Source of the DNA: JAEXNA01 sp037189585
GTDB lineage: Bacteria; Vulcanimicrobiota; Xenobia; Xenobiales; JADMJV01
Length of the DNA: 64,000 nt
Reading direction: 5' to 3'
Assembly (NCBI GenBank): GCA_037189585.1
Contig: JBBCJA010000013.1
Span: 62,001 to 126,000, forward strand
Shown here piece after piece: positions 35,034-43,666 of the stretch; positions within the stretch are counted from its first letter, which is position 1, and each line of letters starts with the position of its first letter. Made by a program: the position numbers and the translations under genes. The notes below the pieces were generated by a model. The model was not told the DNA's origin and searched no databases. It saw only the letters and a program-made list of their open reading frames with translations.

Positions 35034-37160
35034 CTAAGTCGGTTTCTTCACGTGGTCGAGCGCGTCGAGAACGGTGCCGGGGAGAAGGACCTCGGGTAGG
35101 ACCACCGGCTCCTTCCCGTCTCCTGGATAAAGGACGTATAAGGGAACGCCCGCCCGTCCGTGTTTGGCCAGCGCGGCGGTTATCACGGGGTCCTTTTTGG
35201 TCCAGTCTCCCTTGACCAGGGCGACCCCCAGCTTGTCAAACTTCTTGCCCACCTCGGGACGCGAAAGGGCCAGTAGCTCGTTAGCTTTGCACGAGGTACA
35301 CCAGTCGGCGGTAAAGTCGAGGAAGACCGGCTTACCTTCGGCCACCAATTGGTCGACGAGTTCCGGGCTGTAGGTCTGCCACTTGTCGGCTGTGACATCT
35401 TGACGGGCGGCTTGATAACCGATGGAAGAAGCTAGTAGTAAGGCCAGGGCCGCGCCGATGCCGCCCAGGCGACGGGGTTTTTCTTCCCAAGAATTACCCC
35501 ACTTGCCATAGACCCAGGCGGCGAATCCGACCCCGACTAAGGACAAGAGTAGGAGCGCCATGCGATCCGAGCCGACTTGAGAGCCGAAGACCCAGACTAG
35601 CCAGACCACGGCGACCAGCATCGGGAAAGCCAGAATCTGCTTGAAGGTGACCATCCAAGCTCCCGGTCTGGGTAACTTCTTCAAGAGAGCGGGAAACATG
35701 GTCAGTGTCATATAGGGAGCGGCCACTCCCAAACCAAGGGCGGTGAAAACGAGCAGAGCTACCGGGGTGGAGGCCGAGAGGGCGAACCCCACCGCGCTAC
35801 CCATAAAGGGCGCGGTGCAGGGCGTGGCGGCAAGCGTCGTTAGGACGCCGCTCCAGAAAGAGTGGACGAATCCGTGCTTTTTGTCGGCCACGTTGGAGAG
35901 TTGAGTGAGATTCTCTCCCACCTCGAAGACACCGAACAGGTTGAGGCCGATGAGCAGAAACAGAACCGCCAGGGAGCCGATCATGACCGGATTCTGCAAG
36001 TGGTAACCCCAGCCGACTTCCTGACCGGCCGCGCGCACGACCAGTAGCATGCCGGACAGAGCCCAGAACGAGACCAGGACTCCCAGGGTGAAGACCGCGC
36101 CATGATGCCAGGCCTTGGTCCCTTCCTCACGGGACTGTTCCACGATCCCCAGGACCTTCAGGGAGAGAACGGGGAAGACGCAAGGCATGAGGTTCAAAAC
36201 GACACCGCCCAAGAAGGCGAGAAGGACGGTGAAGAGCACCTTCCCCGCGCCAGCGGGTGGGACCGACGTTTGGACCGGACGTTCTTCTCCGATTTGGGCT
36301 TTAAATTCAAAGGCCTGGCGGCTTTCGCCCTGGCCCACCACCAGCAGTCCGGAAAGCTCTTGAGCGGGCTTGTCCGCGGTAGGATCGGGTTTGAGTTTTA
36401 AGACCGCGGCGTCGTTGGCATCTTTGACCAACTGTTGAGGCGCGGCGGCCTCGATCTGCATGCCTTGATCGGGAAAGAAGCGGACTTCATCGTCAGGCTT
36501 GGCCAAACCGCTGGGCAGGTAGAGGACGAACTCCTGGCCTTGCTTCCCGGCGGCGATATCGGTGCGCGGCTTGGGCAGTCGAGCGAAGGCTTCACGCACG
36601 GTTTCGGCATCAGGACTGTCGGCCTCGGTCCCGACGGTGAACCCGAACTCCACCTCGGCCTCTCCGGGGATGCATGCCTCCTGGCACTCCAGCCAACTGA
36701 TTTTGGCCACCGCCTCCTTGGGGCCGGGGGCGCTCTGGTCATTCTCCGCCTTGAGTTCGAACGGCACCAGAACTTCTTTTTCGTAGGCGTACGAGATCAG
36801 ACCGGAGGTGTCGAGGTATTCCGGCGCCGGCCACAGCAGCGGCCCGGCCTTCCATCCGGTGGGAAGATTCCAGGTCACCTCGGTGGGCAACCCGACATCG
36901 CCGGCGTTCTTCCAATAAGTGTGCCACCCGTCGTCCATGACCAGCCGGATAGCGCCGCGAACGGTTTGTCCGGGAGCGACCGAGGTCTTCTCTAAGAGAA
37001 TGCTGGCTTTGGTGTGAGGGTCTCCGCCGAACGGAGGTTGGGCCGTGACGGGAAGGACCGCCAGAAAAAAGAGCAAGGCGCACAACGAGAGGTGGCGCAA
37101 TTTCGTGATCGATGGCATATCGGTTCTAATCCAGCCCATAAGGAATGGTTCCCCGCTCAT
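35034..37160 (-). CDS. dsbD: Thiol:disulfide interchange protein DsbD
   Basis: 708 residues with the three DsbD modules. An N-terminal periplasmic domain after the signal sequence (LSLCALLFFLAVLPVTA) carries CQEACIPG. The eight-helix CcdA-like core has NLMPCVFPVLSLKVL and TLAATPCTAPFMG, one Cys each. The C-terminal thioredoxin domain has FTADWCTSCK (~620). It carries electrons from cytosolic thioredoxin to periplasmic thiols. The start at 37160 has GGGAGG seven nt upstream and lies 3 nt after the previous stop; ATG 37118 sits closer to the signal peptide but lacks a ribosome-binding site. Confidence 0.9.
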   Translation of the reverse strand: MSGEPFLMGWIRTDMPSITKLRHLSLCALLFFLAVLPVTAQPPFGGDPHTKASILLEKTSVAPGQTVRGAIRLVMDDGWHTYWKNAGDVGLPTEVTWNLPTGWKAGPLLWPAPEYLDTSGLISYAYEKEVLVPFELKAENDQSAPGPKEAVAKISWLECQEACIPGEAEVEFGFTVGTEADSPDAETVREAFARLPKPRTDIAAGKQGQEFVLYLPSGLAKPDDEVRFFPDQGMQIEAAAPQQLVKDANDAAVLKLKPDPTADKPAQELSGLLVVGQGESRQAFEFKAQIGEERPVQTSVPPAGAGKVLFTVLLAFLGGVVLNLMPCVFPVLSLKVLGIVEQSREEGTKAWHHGAVFTLGVLVSFWALSGMLLVVRAAGQEVGWGYHLQNPVMIGSLAVLFLLIGLNLFGVFEVGENLTQLSNVADKKHGFVHSFWSGVLTTLAATPCTAPFMGSAVGFALSASTPVALLVFTALGLGVAAPYMTLTMFPALLKKLPRPGAWMVTFKQILAFPMLVAVVWLVWVFGSQVGSDRMALLLLSLVGVGFAAWVYGKWGNSWEEKPRRLGGIGAALALLLASSIGYQAARQDVTADKWQTYSPELVDQLVAEGKPVFLDFTADWCTSCKANELLALSRPEVGKKFDKLGVALVKGDWTKKDPVITAALAKHGRAGVPLYVLYPGDGKEPVVLPEVLLPGTVLDALDHVKKPT

Positions 37161-37163
37161 CCG

Positions 37164-39602
37164 TCACCCTCCCGCTCGAAACAGCCATTCAGACCTCAGC
37201 AACGCTACCGCTCGACGGTAATGAGCGAGGCTGTCCTCTGATTTACGAGCTTTCTCGGCCACTTCGGCCAGAACGCTGATGGCGTGTTCTTTCCAGACCG
37301 GTAAGGGCCAGGGCGCCGCCAACAGTACCTGCACGGCGTAGTTGGGGTCGCTGGTATCGAAGGCTTCATAGTCGGCTATCGCTCGCCCCGCCACGGCGCG
37401 GAACCAACGCGACCAGTTGGACAGATCCCACATCTCGGACTGATCGCGAGCTATGTCGTCGAAGGCTTTTTCCAGGCTCGGTCCCAGCCACCGCTCCGGC
37501 TCGATCCGCTCGAGCAAGACGTTGAGCCAGTAGTTGCTCTCGCCCCGGCGCCCTTGTCGCCGCGCGCGCTCCGCCGCCTGGATGCCCCAATAGAAGAGTT
37601 CCTGTCGATCGCCTGACTGAAGGAAGTGGTAGGCTAGTTTCGCGGGCTCCGGCTCGCCGCGCGAATAAAAGGCCGCGGCCAGGCGATGGATACGCTGGCG
37701 GCGCCGCTTGGGTAAAACCTCGCGCAGTCGATGCCTCAGCAGCGGATGGGCCCAGCGATAAGTACTGGCTCCGGCTCGCGCTTCCGGTTCGATCAGCTCG
37801 GCTTTGACGGCTTCGGCCACCGCGGCGTCGACCTCTTCAGAGTCGCGATAGGTGATGGCTGCGAGCGTCGAGAGGTTGAAGGGGTCGCCCAGGACCGCGC
37901 CACTTTCCAGCAAATCCCGAGTCAAAGGGGAGGGCTGCTGGAGTTTCCACTGGATCAGCCGGGGTAGATCGGGGCGCTCGGGACAGGGGGCGGCGGCCCA
38001 ATCGAGTTCCACTTCGTCTTTGAGGTAGCCGCCGGACTGCAGATACTCCACCAGAAGACGCGCGGCCAGCGGATTCCCTTCACTGACGCGATGAACCCAC
38101 TGGGAGAGCCCGGCCGACGGTGGGGACCAGGCCCTCTCCTCAATCAAGTTGGCGATGGCTCGGCGATCCAGAGGGGTAAGGATCATCACGTGGTCCAGGT
38201 TTTCCATAAACTCCTCGGCCAGCCGGCTGCGAAAGGGCGCTCCGTCGTCGGAGAGCACCAGCAAGATGGGGAGATCTCCAACCACCGTGCTCAGCTCTTC
38301 TAAGAGGCGAATCAAGGTTTCGTCAGCCCTGGCGATGTCGTCGAGCAAAAGCAAGATGGGCGCCTCAAGGGCGGCCTCGATCAGCTGTTCCACCACCGGA
38401 CGGGCCCGCGCCGGCTCCTCCTCTTTCTGGCTGTGGGGGCCCGGCTTCTTCAGAGCGTTGGCCACGCTTTGCAGATGGAGGCCGCTCTCGGGTGAGCGAT
38501 GGATGTCCACCACCCTGACTCCTCGCTCGACCGCTTGCTCCTTGAGCCACTCGGTGCAACGAGTCTTGCCGATTCCGGGGGGGCCGTGAAGGCGTACGAT
38601 AGTGCCCTGCGGCGGGTCTTTGACGATGTCGCTCAGGCAGTCGAGCATAAAGGACATCTCCTGGTCACGTCCCACCGGAGGTAGAGGGCGGCGCTCCACG
38701 CTGTCGCTTTGCCCGGGAACACCCCAGGCGTGATGTCGTAGCCAGTCCAGAGCCTCTTCGGGGTCGGCGAAGCGATCGGCGGGTCGCGGCTGCAGGCAGC
38801 GGGCCAGGAAACGGTCGGCCCAGCGGGGTACGTCCTCGCGAAATCCGGAAGGGTCGGGCGGGCGGTCCCGCAGTTGGCTAAGCATTGAGGCGAGCAGTCG
38901 CTCCGGATAGCCCAGATTGGGACCCAGGTCGGCCTGGCCACTGTAAGGATGGCGCCCCGTCAGGGTGCGATAGAGCACCAGCCCCAGACTGTAGAGGTCC
39001 GAGGGAGGACCCGCTCTCTCTCCCACGAGCTGTTCGGGAGAAAAGTAGACCGGTTCCCCGGTTCGAGCCTTCTCCGCGAATTGGTCCTCCAAGCGTCCAG
39101 TGGCCACGAGATCGGTCAAGAGCGGCTCGCCGGCTGAGGTGACCCAGAGGTTTTCCGGCTTGATGGAGCCGTGAATGCGACCCGTGATTTTGTGGAGCGC
39201 GGCCAGATGATAAAGTGTGGTCTTAAGAGTCTCTAGCAGGGCTTCGGTGTTTCGTCCCAGGGAGGCGTACCACTGAGGCAGTGTCTGCCCTTCGACCATG
39301 GGAAGAACCTGGAAGGGCGCGCCGTCATGTTCGCCCAGCAAAATGGGAGTGAGCCAGCCCGAGTGAGGTTGCAGGATGACCTGTAGGACATCGCGCCGAT
39401 ACCGCATGGTGAATCCGGCGTTTTCGCGCAAGGCTTTGCGGGGCAGCTTCACACAGACCTGACACTCTTCCAGCAGGTCCGTGGCGGCGAAAACCAGATG
39501 GACCGAGCCGGAACCGAGTGTTTTTTCCAGGCGAAATCGATGATCGAGCACGATGCCGATCTGTCCCAGCGAATCGAGGCTATCGAGATGGCCGAGGCTC
39601 AT
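37164..39602 (-). CDS. Kinase-like protein fused to an AAA/STAND ATPase; catalytic Asp missing
   Basis: 812 residues. An N-terminal protein-kinase fold (~20-290) has LGSGSVHLVF, VAIK-type Lys (CVKLP, 52), TDL in the DFG position (D164) and FSPEQ. The HRDxKPxN loop, however, is HGSIKPEN (144-151), so the catalytic Asp is Ser. A P-loop ATPase follows with Walker A GPPGIGKT (340-347) and Walker B ILLLLDDIA, then a helical C-terminus. The layout resembles PknK/MalT-like signalling ATPases. Probably a pseudokinase scaffold. Start ATG 39602 or GTG 39626. Confidence 0.85.
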   Translation of the reverse strand: MSLGHLDSLDSLGQIGIVLDHRFRLEKTLGSGSVHLVFAATDLLEECQVCVKLPRKALRENAGFTMRYRRDVLQVILQPHSGWLTPILLGEHDGAPFQVLPMVEGQTLPQWYASLGRNTEALLETLKTTLYHLAALHKITGRIHGSIKPENLWVTSAGEPLLTDLVATGRLEDQFAEKARTGEPVYFSPEQLVGERAGPPSDLYSLGLVLYRTLTGRHPYSGQADLGPNLGYPERLLASMLSQLRDRPPDPSGFREDVPRWADRFLARCLQPRPADRFADPEEALDWLRHHAWGVPGQSDSVERRPLPPVGRDQEMSFMLDCLSDIVKDPPQGTIVRLHGPPGIGKTRCTEWLKEQAVERGVRVVDIHRSPESGLHLQSVANALKKPGPHSQKEEEPARARPVVEQLIEAALEAPILLLLDDIARADETLIRLLEELSTVVGDLPILLVLSDDGAPFRSRLAEEFMENLDHVMILTPLDRRAIANLIEERAWSPPSAGLSQWVHRVSEGNPLAARLLVEYLQSGGYLKDEVELDWAAAPCPERPDLPRLIQWKLQQPSPLTRDLLESGAVLGDPFNLSTLAAITYRDSEEVDAAVAEAVKAELIEPEARAGASTYRWAHPLLRHRLREVLPKRRRQRIHRLAAAFYSRGEPEPAKLAYHFLQSGDRQELFYWGIQAAERARRQGRRGESNYWLNVLLERIEPERWLGPSLEKAFDDIARDQSEMWDLSNWSRWFRAVAGRAIADYEAFDTSDPNYAVQVLLAAPWPLPVWKEHAISVLAEVAEKARKSEDSLAHYRRAVALLRSEWLFRAGG

Positions 39603-39650
39603 GGTGGAGCGGTGATTTCCTCTCACCCCCGGCGCGTGCCTTCCCCAGGC

Positions 39651-41003
39651 CTAGAGATCTTTGAGACTGTTGAAGATCGGAACGAAGGTGACCAGCAAGA
39701 TGGCGCCTACAGCGATTCCCATCAGTCCTATCAGGACCGGCTCCAGGATGGACAAGGCGGCTTCCAGCGTTCGCTCCACTTGCTCGACACAGTAACGAGA
39801 GGCGATGTCGAGACTGTCCGAAAGCGAGCCGGAAAGTTCACCGACCTGGACCAGCGCCAGGACGTCCTCGGGGAACAGCAGGGCTTGTTTGAGGCTTGTC
39901 GTCAACTCTTCTCCGTTTCTCAAATCGAGTTGAGTCTGCAGCAGGGCCAGGCGGAAGACAAGAGTGCGAACAGAGCTGGCGCACAGTCCCAGCCCTCGGT
40001 CCAGGGGAAGTCCAGCGCGGATCAAGAGGGCCAGGTGATTGGTCACGCCGGTGGCCTCGAGGCGGCGGATCAAGGGGCCGACCAGTGGAAGTTTGAGGAA
40101 CGCTATTTCCACCGCGACCCGGATGTCCGGAACTTTCCATAGCCGGTAGACCGCATAGATCAATAGTCCCATGAGTAGCGCCAGCAGAGGAAGAAAGGCC
40201 GCGTTGCGATAGAGCGAGGTGACCATCGTGATCAGAGTGGGGGCCGAATCGCGAAAAGCTGGAAGAGAGGACATCACGCGGCTCATCACGTGCCCCAGGA
40301 CAAGAAGGCCCACCGACATGGCGACCAGGACGACGGCCGGATAGGTCAATCGGCTGATCAGCGACCGACTCAGCGCGACCGCCCGCTCCTCGGTAGTGGA
40401 GAGCGCGTCGAGAATGTCGTCGAGTTGTCCACTCTCTTCTCCCAATCGAACAGAACTCACGATGAGGTGGCTAAAGAGGGTCGATTTCAGCAGAGCCCTG
40501 GAAAGGGTCCGTCCCCGTTCGAGATCGAGCGGAATCTCTTTAAGCTTTTCATTGGTTCGCGCGTTGTACTCGGCCCCCTCGGCCAGGATCGCGGCCGACC
40601 GATAGAGGGGAATTCCGGCCGAGAACATCACTTGCAGCTGGCGTAGGTAGAGGGCTCGGTCCATACGACTCCAGGCCCGTTGAGGCAGCCACGATCGGGG
40701 CTCCTGGGTGGGATAGACCGTGGCCACGGCAACGGTGGCCTCGTCGTCGATCTCCTCGGCCTCCAGTTTGGTCCGCAGGGGATGCTTTTCCGGCAAGTCT
40801 TGCCAGGGTTCGATGGTTGGGGCGGGTGGCGGTGTCGGCTCTGGTTCCGGAGCCAGGGCGACACGCGAGGCGGGGGTGACTCCTAAGACGAAGAGCCCCT
40901 TCTTCGCTAACTCTCGGCTCGCGCTCTGGCGGTCGGGAGCTTCGATCTGCCCGTGAGACAGGGCCCCCTCCCGGTCGCTCGCGGTGTAATCGAACAGCGG
41001 CAT
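39651..41003 (-). CDS. GspF/PilC-type secretion membrane protein
   Basis: 450 residues with two T2SSF repeats (~120-240 and ~320-440), each with the family pattern (FSAGIPLYRSAAILAEG, VRLGEESGQLDDIL; IRAGLPLDRGLGLC, VQVGELSGSLSDSL), and three to four membrane helices. An N-terminal DYTASDREG module is joined by a Pro-rich linker (~48-75). It is the inner-membrane platform that works with a GspE/PilB ATPase, but no such ATPase, pilin or secretin is adjacent. It is second in the eight-gene operon, 13 nt after the GAF-cyclase. Confidence 0.88.
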   Translation of the reverse strand: MPLFDYTASDREGALSHGQIEAPDRQSASRELAKKGLFVLGVTPASRVALAPEPEPTPPPAPTIEPWQDLPEKHPLRTKLEAEEIDDEATVAVATVYPTQEPRSWLPQRAWSRMDRALYLRQLQVMFSAGIPLYRSAAILAEGAEYNARTNEKLKEIPLDLERGRTLSRALLKSTLFSHLIVSSVRLGEESGQLDDILDALSTTEERAVALSRSLISRLTYPAVVLVAMSVGLLVLGHVMSRVMSSLPAFRDSAPTLITMVTSLYRNAAFLPLLALLMGLLIYAVYRLWKVPDIRVAVEIAFLKLPLVGPLIRRLEATGVTNHLALLIRAGLPLDRGLGLCASSVRTLVFRLALLQTQLDLRNGEELTTSLKQALLFPEDVLALVQVGELSGSLSDSLDIASRYCVEQVERTLEAALSILEPVLIGLMGIAVGAILLVTFVPIFNSLKDL

Positions 41004-41016
41004 GGCTGGAGGTCGC

Positions 41017-42177
41017 CTAGGGCGCGAAGACTAGAACCGGCGACGATTTTCCATCCAGACGCGCCGGCCCTAGAGCCTCTCCTTCCTTGACCCCACTGCA
41101 GCGATAGGTCTCCTCATCGCAGAGAATCGCCTCCCCCTTTTCTTTCGTCAGTTTCTCCAGACGTGCCGCTGTGTTGACGACATCGCCGATCACGGTGTAC
41201 TCACGCCTTCTGGCGGTGCCCAGATCGCCCATGACGGCATCGCCCGTGGCCAATCCGACGCCGATTCGGACCTGCCGGTCCATGGCGCTTCTCACCATCT
41301 GGCGAGCGGCCGCGATCGCTTTAGCTTCTTGATGTTCCAAAGATAGAGGCGCTCCAAAGACGGCTAGCAGTCCGTCGCCCATAAAAGATAGCAGAGTTCC
41401 GCCATGATGATGGATGATCTCGGTGGTGGCTTCGAAATGTTCATTGAGAAACTGGAGCAGAGCGGTCGGCTCTTTCTCTTCGGAGATTCGAGAGAACCCT
41501 CGCAGATCGCTGAACATGACGGTGACTCTTTTGCGATTGGCTGTCAGCGCGGCATCGGGGCGGGCCAGGATCTGTTCCACCACCGAGCCGGCCACGTAGC
41601 GAGAGAAGAGGTCGCGGACCCGGTCGCGGTCGGCTCGCAGGCGCGCCCGGTTGAGCACCGCGGCGGCCTGCGCGGCGAAGGTTTCCAGGAAGGAGAGATC
41701 CTCGTCCTCGAAAGCGCCCAGGCGGGCCCGGTTGTCGGCATAGAGCACGCCGATCGGTCCCTCCTCGGAGAGAAGCGGAGCGCAGATCACCGAACGCAGT
41801 CCGAACTGCTGGATGGAGACGGCGTCGTTGAAACGCTCGTCGTCTTGGGCGTTGGAGGTCAAAAGAGCCTCTCCACTGCCAAAGCAGCGGAAAACAATGG
41901 AGCGGCTGACCTGAAACTCGTTGTCGTAGAGAGCCTGCCGGCTGAAGTTGCGGGCGGTGCGGAACTCCAACGCGCCGCTTTCGTTGTCGACGAGCATGAT
42001 AAAGCCGCGCTCGGCGCCGAAAAGCTCGATCAGATGGTCCATGAGGATCTCGAGAACCGAGTCCAGATCGCGCACGGAATGCGCGACTTTGACCACGCGG
42101 TTGAGGGTTTCGACGCGATCCATAGGATGAGGCACACGTTCAGGAATCATGAGGTCGCTCGTTTCGACGGGCGGCAC
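41017..42177 (-). CDS. GAF-domain class III adenylate/guanylate cyclase (operon gene 1)
   Basis: 386 residues: a GAF domain (~30-175, LIELFGAERGFIMLVD, then SVICAPLLSEEGPIGVLYADN), a linker helix and a class III cyclase (~205-380). The metal residues in MFSDLRGFS and MGDGLLAVFG are present, as are Thr in YTVIGD and Asn/Arg in VVNTAARLE. The substrate-selecting Lys expected before MGDG is Ser (LLSFMGDG), so nucleotide preference is uncertain. GTG 42177 has AGGAGG eight nt upstream. It has no membrane helix and presumably senses an intracellular ligand. Confidence 0.85.
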   Translation of the reverse strand: MPPVETSDLMIPERVPHPMDRVETLNRVVKVAHSVRDLDSVLEILMDHLIELFGAERGFIMLVDNESGALEFRTARNFSRQALYDNEFQVSRSIVFRCFGSGEALLTSNAQDDERFNDAVSIQQFGLRSVICAPLLSEEGPIGVLYADNRARLGAFEDEDLSFLETFAAQAAAVLNRARLRADRDRVRDLFSRYVAGSVVEQILARPDAALTANRKRVTVMFSDLRGFSRISEEKEPTALLQFLNEHFEATTEIIHHHGGTLLSFMGDGLLAVFGAPLSLEHQEAKAIAAARQMVRSAMDRQVRIGVGLATGDAVMGDLGTARRREYTVIGDVVNTAARLEKLTKEKGEAILCDEETYRCSGVKEGEALGPARLDGKSSPVLVFAP

Positions 42178-42277
42178 GGGGTCGGCCTCCTGGTCAGGTG
42201 AATTCTGACCTATGGTATCCTGGCGGCTAGCTCTGATCTGTGAAGAGGCTCACTCCCAAGGAGAGAGGCTTTGATCG

Positions 42278-42739
42278 GTGAAGTTCTTTGCCATGGTGAG
42301 GCGACGCTTGAGGATATTGAGCTGTCTAATTCTCTGCCTCGCCGCGGAGGCGGTCGCGAGCGTCATCATCCACCAAAAACTCGAACAGGTTCTTTCTTTG
42401 GGAACTCCGGTCGTTCGCGCGAGGGTGCTCTCGACTCGTGTGGAGCGATGGGCCAACAGCGTCACGGTGTCGGTCCATCTGGTGGGGGCTCGAGCGCTAC
42501 GGGGGAGCTGCCCTGAGACGATGGAGGTCTCTTACAGCTATTCGACGTTGCTGGAGAGACCCGGCCCCTATGGCGAGCTGATAAGAGTCTCACCGATTCG
42601 CCCAGGCTCGGGCCTGGAGACCGAACTTGTCGAGGGGGAAGAGTATTTTTTCGTCCTCGAGGAGGACGACAGGTTCTTTTTACGAGCCGAGCCGCTCGAA
42701 TCGGAAACCCGAATTCGAGTAGCCCTGGAGGAAGGTTAG
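42278..42739 (+). CDS. Small secreted protein of unknown function
   Basis: 153 residues with a signal peptide (LRILSCLILCLAAEAVA) and a beta-rich domain (LSLGTPVVRARVLSTRVERWANSVTVSVHLVGARAL, then EGEEYFFVLEEDDRFFLRAEPLESE). The strand order and single Cys loosely recall netrin/TIMP-like domains, which I would not press. Start GTG 42278 with AGGAGAGAGG upstream, or ATG 42293. It is divergent from the operon to its left, sharing a ~100-nt intergenic region. Confidence 0.6.
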   Translation: MKFFAMVRRRLRILSCLILCLAAEAVASVIIHQKLEQVLSLGTPVVRARVLSTRVERWANSVTVSVHLVGARALRGSCPETMEVSYSYSTLLERPGPYGELIRVSPIRPGSGLETELVEGEEYFFVLEEDDRFFLRAEPLESETRIRVALEEG

Positions 42740-42755
42740 GCCCGTCTCAGCGATA

Positions 42756-42850
42756 TCGGCATATATGCCTGCGTGGGTGATTTCCCAGGCACTTCGGGTC
42801 ACGTACACCGGTCTTGCCGACATATATGCCGACATATATGCCGGCGTGGC
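42756..42850. repeat. CATATATGCC repeat cluster
   Basis: Three copies of a CGRCATATATGCC motif: 42756-42777 followed by TGCGTGGG, and a tandem pair at 42816-42850 followed by GGCGTGGC. The first includes the perfect 12-bp palindrome GGCATATATGCC (42758-42769). They fill the space between two convergent genes. Confidence 0.75.
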
Positions 42851-42854
42851 TGGC

Positions 42855-43574
42855 TTAAGCTCCGTTGGAAGCGGTTCGCAGGCGAGCGGCGGCGGAGTTC
42901 AATCCGTTCTGACCCTGGTCGCCCTTGCGATCGGCGTCGCGTAGGGACCATTCCATGTTTCGCATCTCCCGGGTTATGTCGCGCAACGAATCGCCGACGC
43001 GGTAGGCGTGGTGGCTGACATCGAGACCCGGGCGGTCGCTGATGATCCCCCAGATGGGGGAGTCGGCGCGGAAGATGGCGTTGTCCACCCACTGTCCGCT
43101 AGAGCCGAAACGCCGGAATTCGCTGTCAACGCCGGAGAAGTTCCCCTGCGCTTTTTCGATTTCGCCGAGCGCTTGCTGCACCGCGTTTAGGCGGGCGTCG
43201 TTACTGGCCTGCAGCTCTTTGGCCAGATCCTGGAGCTCGCGTTGGGTCTGGGACACGCCGCCGGTCAGGCCGTCAAGTTGGCGGTCGCCTTGTTGGACTT
43301 GGGACTCCGAGCGATCGATGGAACTCCCGCCCTGGCGGAACTGGCGCTGCAGATCTCGTCCATGCCAGCTCGAATCGATGCGTCCGTTGTCGAAGCTAGC
43401 CTGCCGTTGGGAATGCTCGGCTTGGTAGAAGTCAAACTCGGCGGAGTCGATCAAAGTCTGGGCCGAACTGATGGAGTTGTCAACCTGGTTCCATTGGGTA
43501 GCGCTGCCTTCCAGTTTCTGAGCGTAGCCGGTCAGTCTTTGTCCAATAATATCTTGAGGTTTGAGTGTAAGCAT
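42855..43574 (-). CDS. Coiled-coil protein of unknown function
   Basis: 239 residues, mainly helical and Gln/Ser/Asp-rich (SQVQQGDRQLDGLTGGVSQTQRELQDLAKELQ), without signal peptide or membrane helix. The start at ATG 43574 (MLTLKPQDI) is chosen because longer starts overlap the promoter side of the glutamine-synthetase gene. The high Gln/Ser content and periodic hydrophobics look like an extended coiled-coil structural or secreted effector-type protein; no family is recognised. Confidence 0.55.
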   Translation of the reverse strand: MLTLKPQDIIGQRLTGYAQKLEGSATQWNQVDNSISSAQTLIDSAEFDFYQAEHSQRQASFDNGRIDSSWHGRDLQRQFRQGGSSIDRSESQVQQGDRQLDGLTGGVSQTQRELQDLAKELQASNDARLNAVQQALGEIEKAQGNFSGVDSEFRRFGSSGQWVDNAIFRADSPIWGIISDRPGLDVSHHAYRVGDSLRDITREMRNMEWSLRDADRKGDQGQNGLNSAAARLRTASNGA

Positions 43575-43666
43575 AGTCTCAGGATAGCGTGTCTCATGGG
43601 TCACGGTATTTCTATAATGTGAACCTTGAAAACTTTCCGGCGAGGTTGTAGCCGGGGGGATGAAGA

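Noticed and set aside
39651..41003. Complete type II secretion operon
   Set aside because: Only GspF/PilC is present; its neighbours are signalling genes.
42250..42465. Minus-strand small gene
   Set aside because: Antisense to the signal-peptide-bearing plus-strand gene with a good ribosome-binding site.
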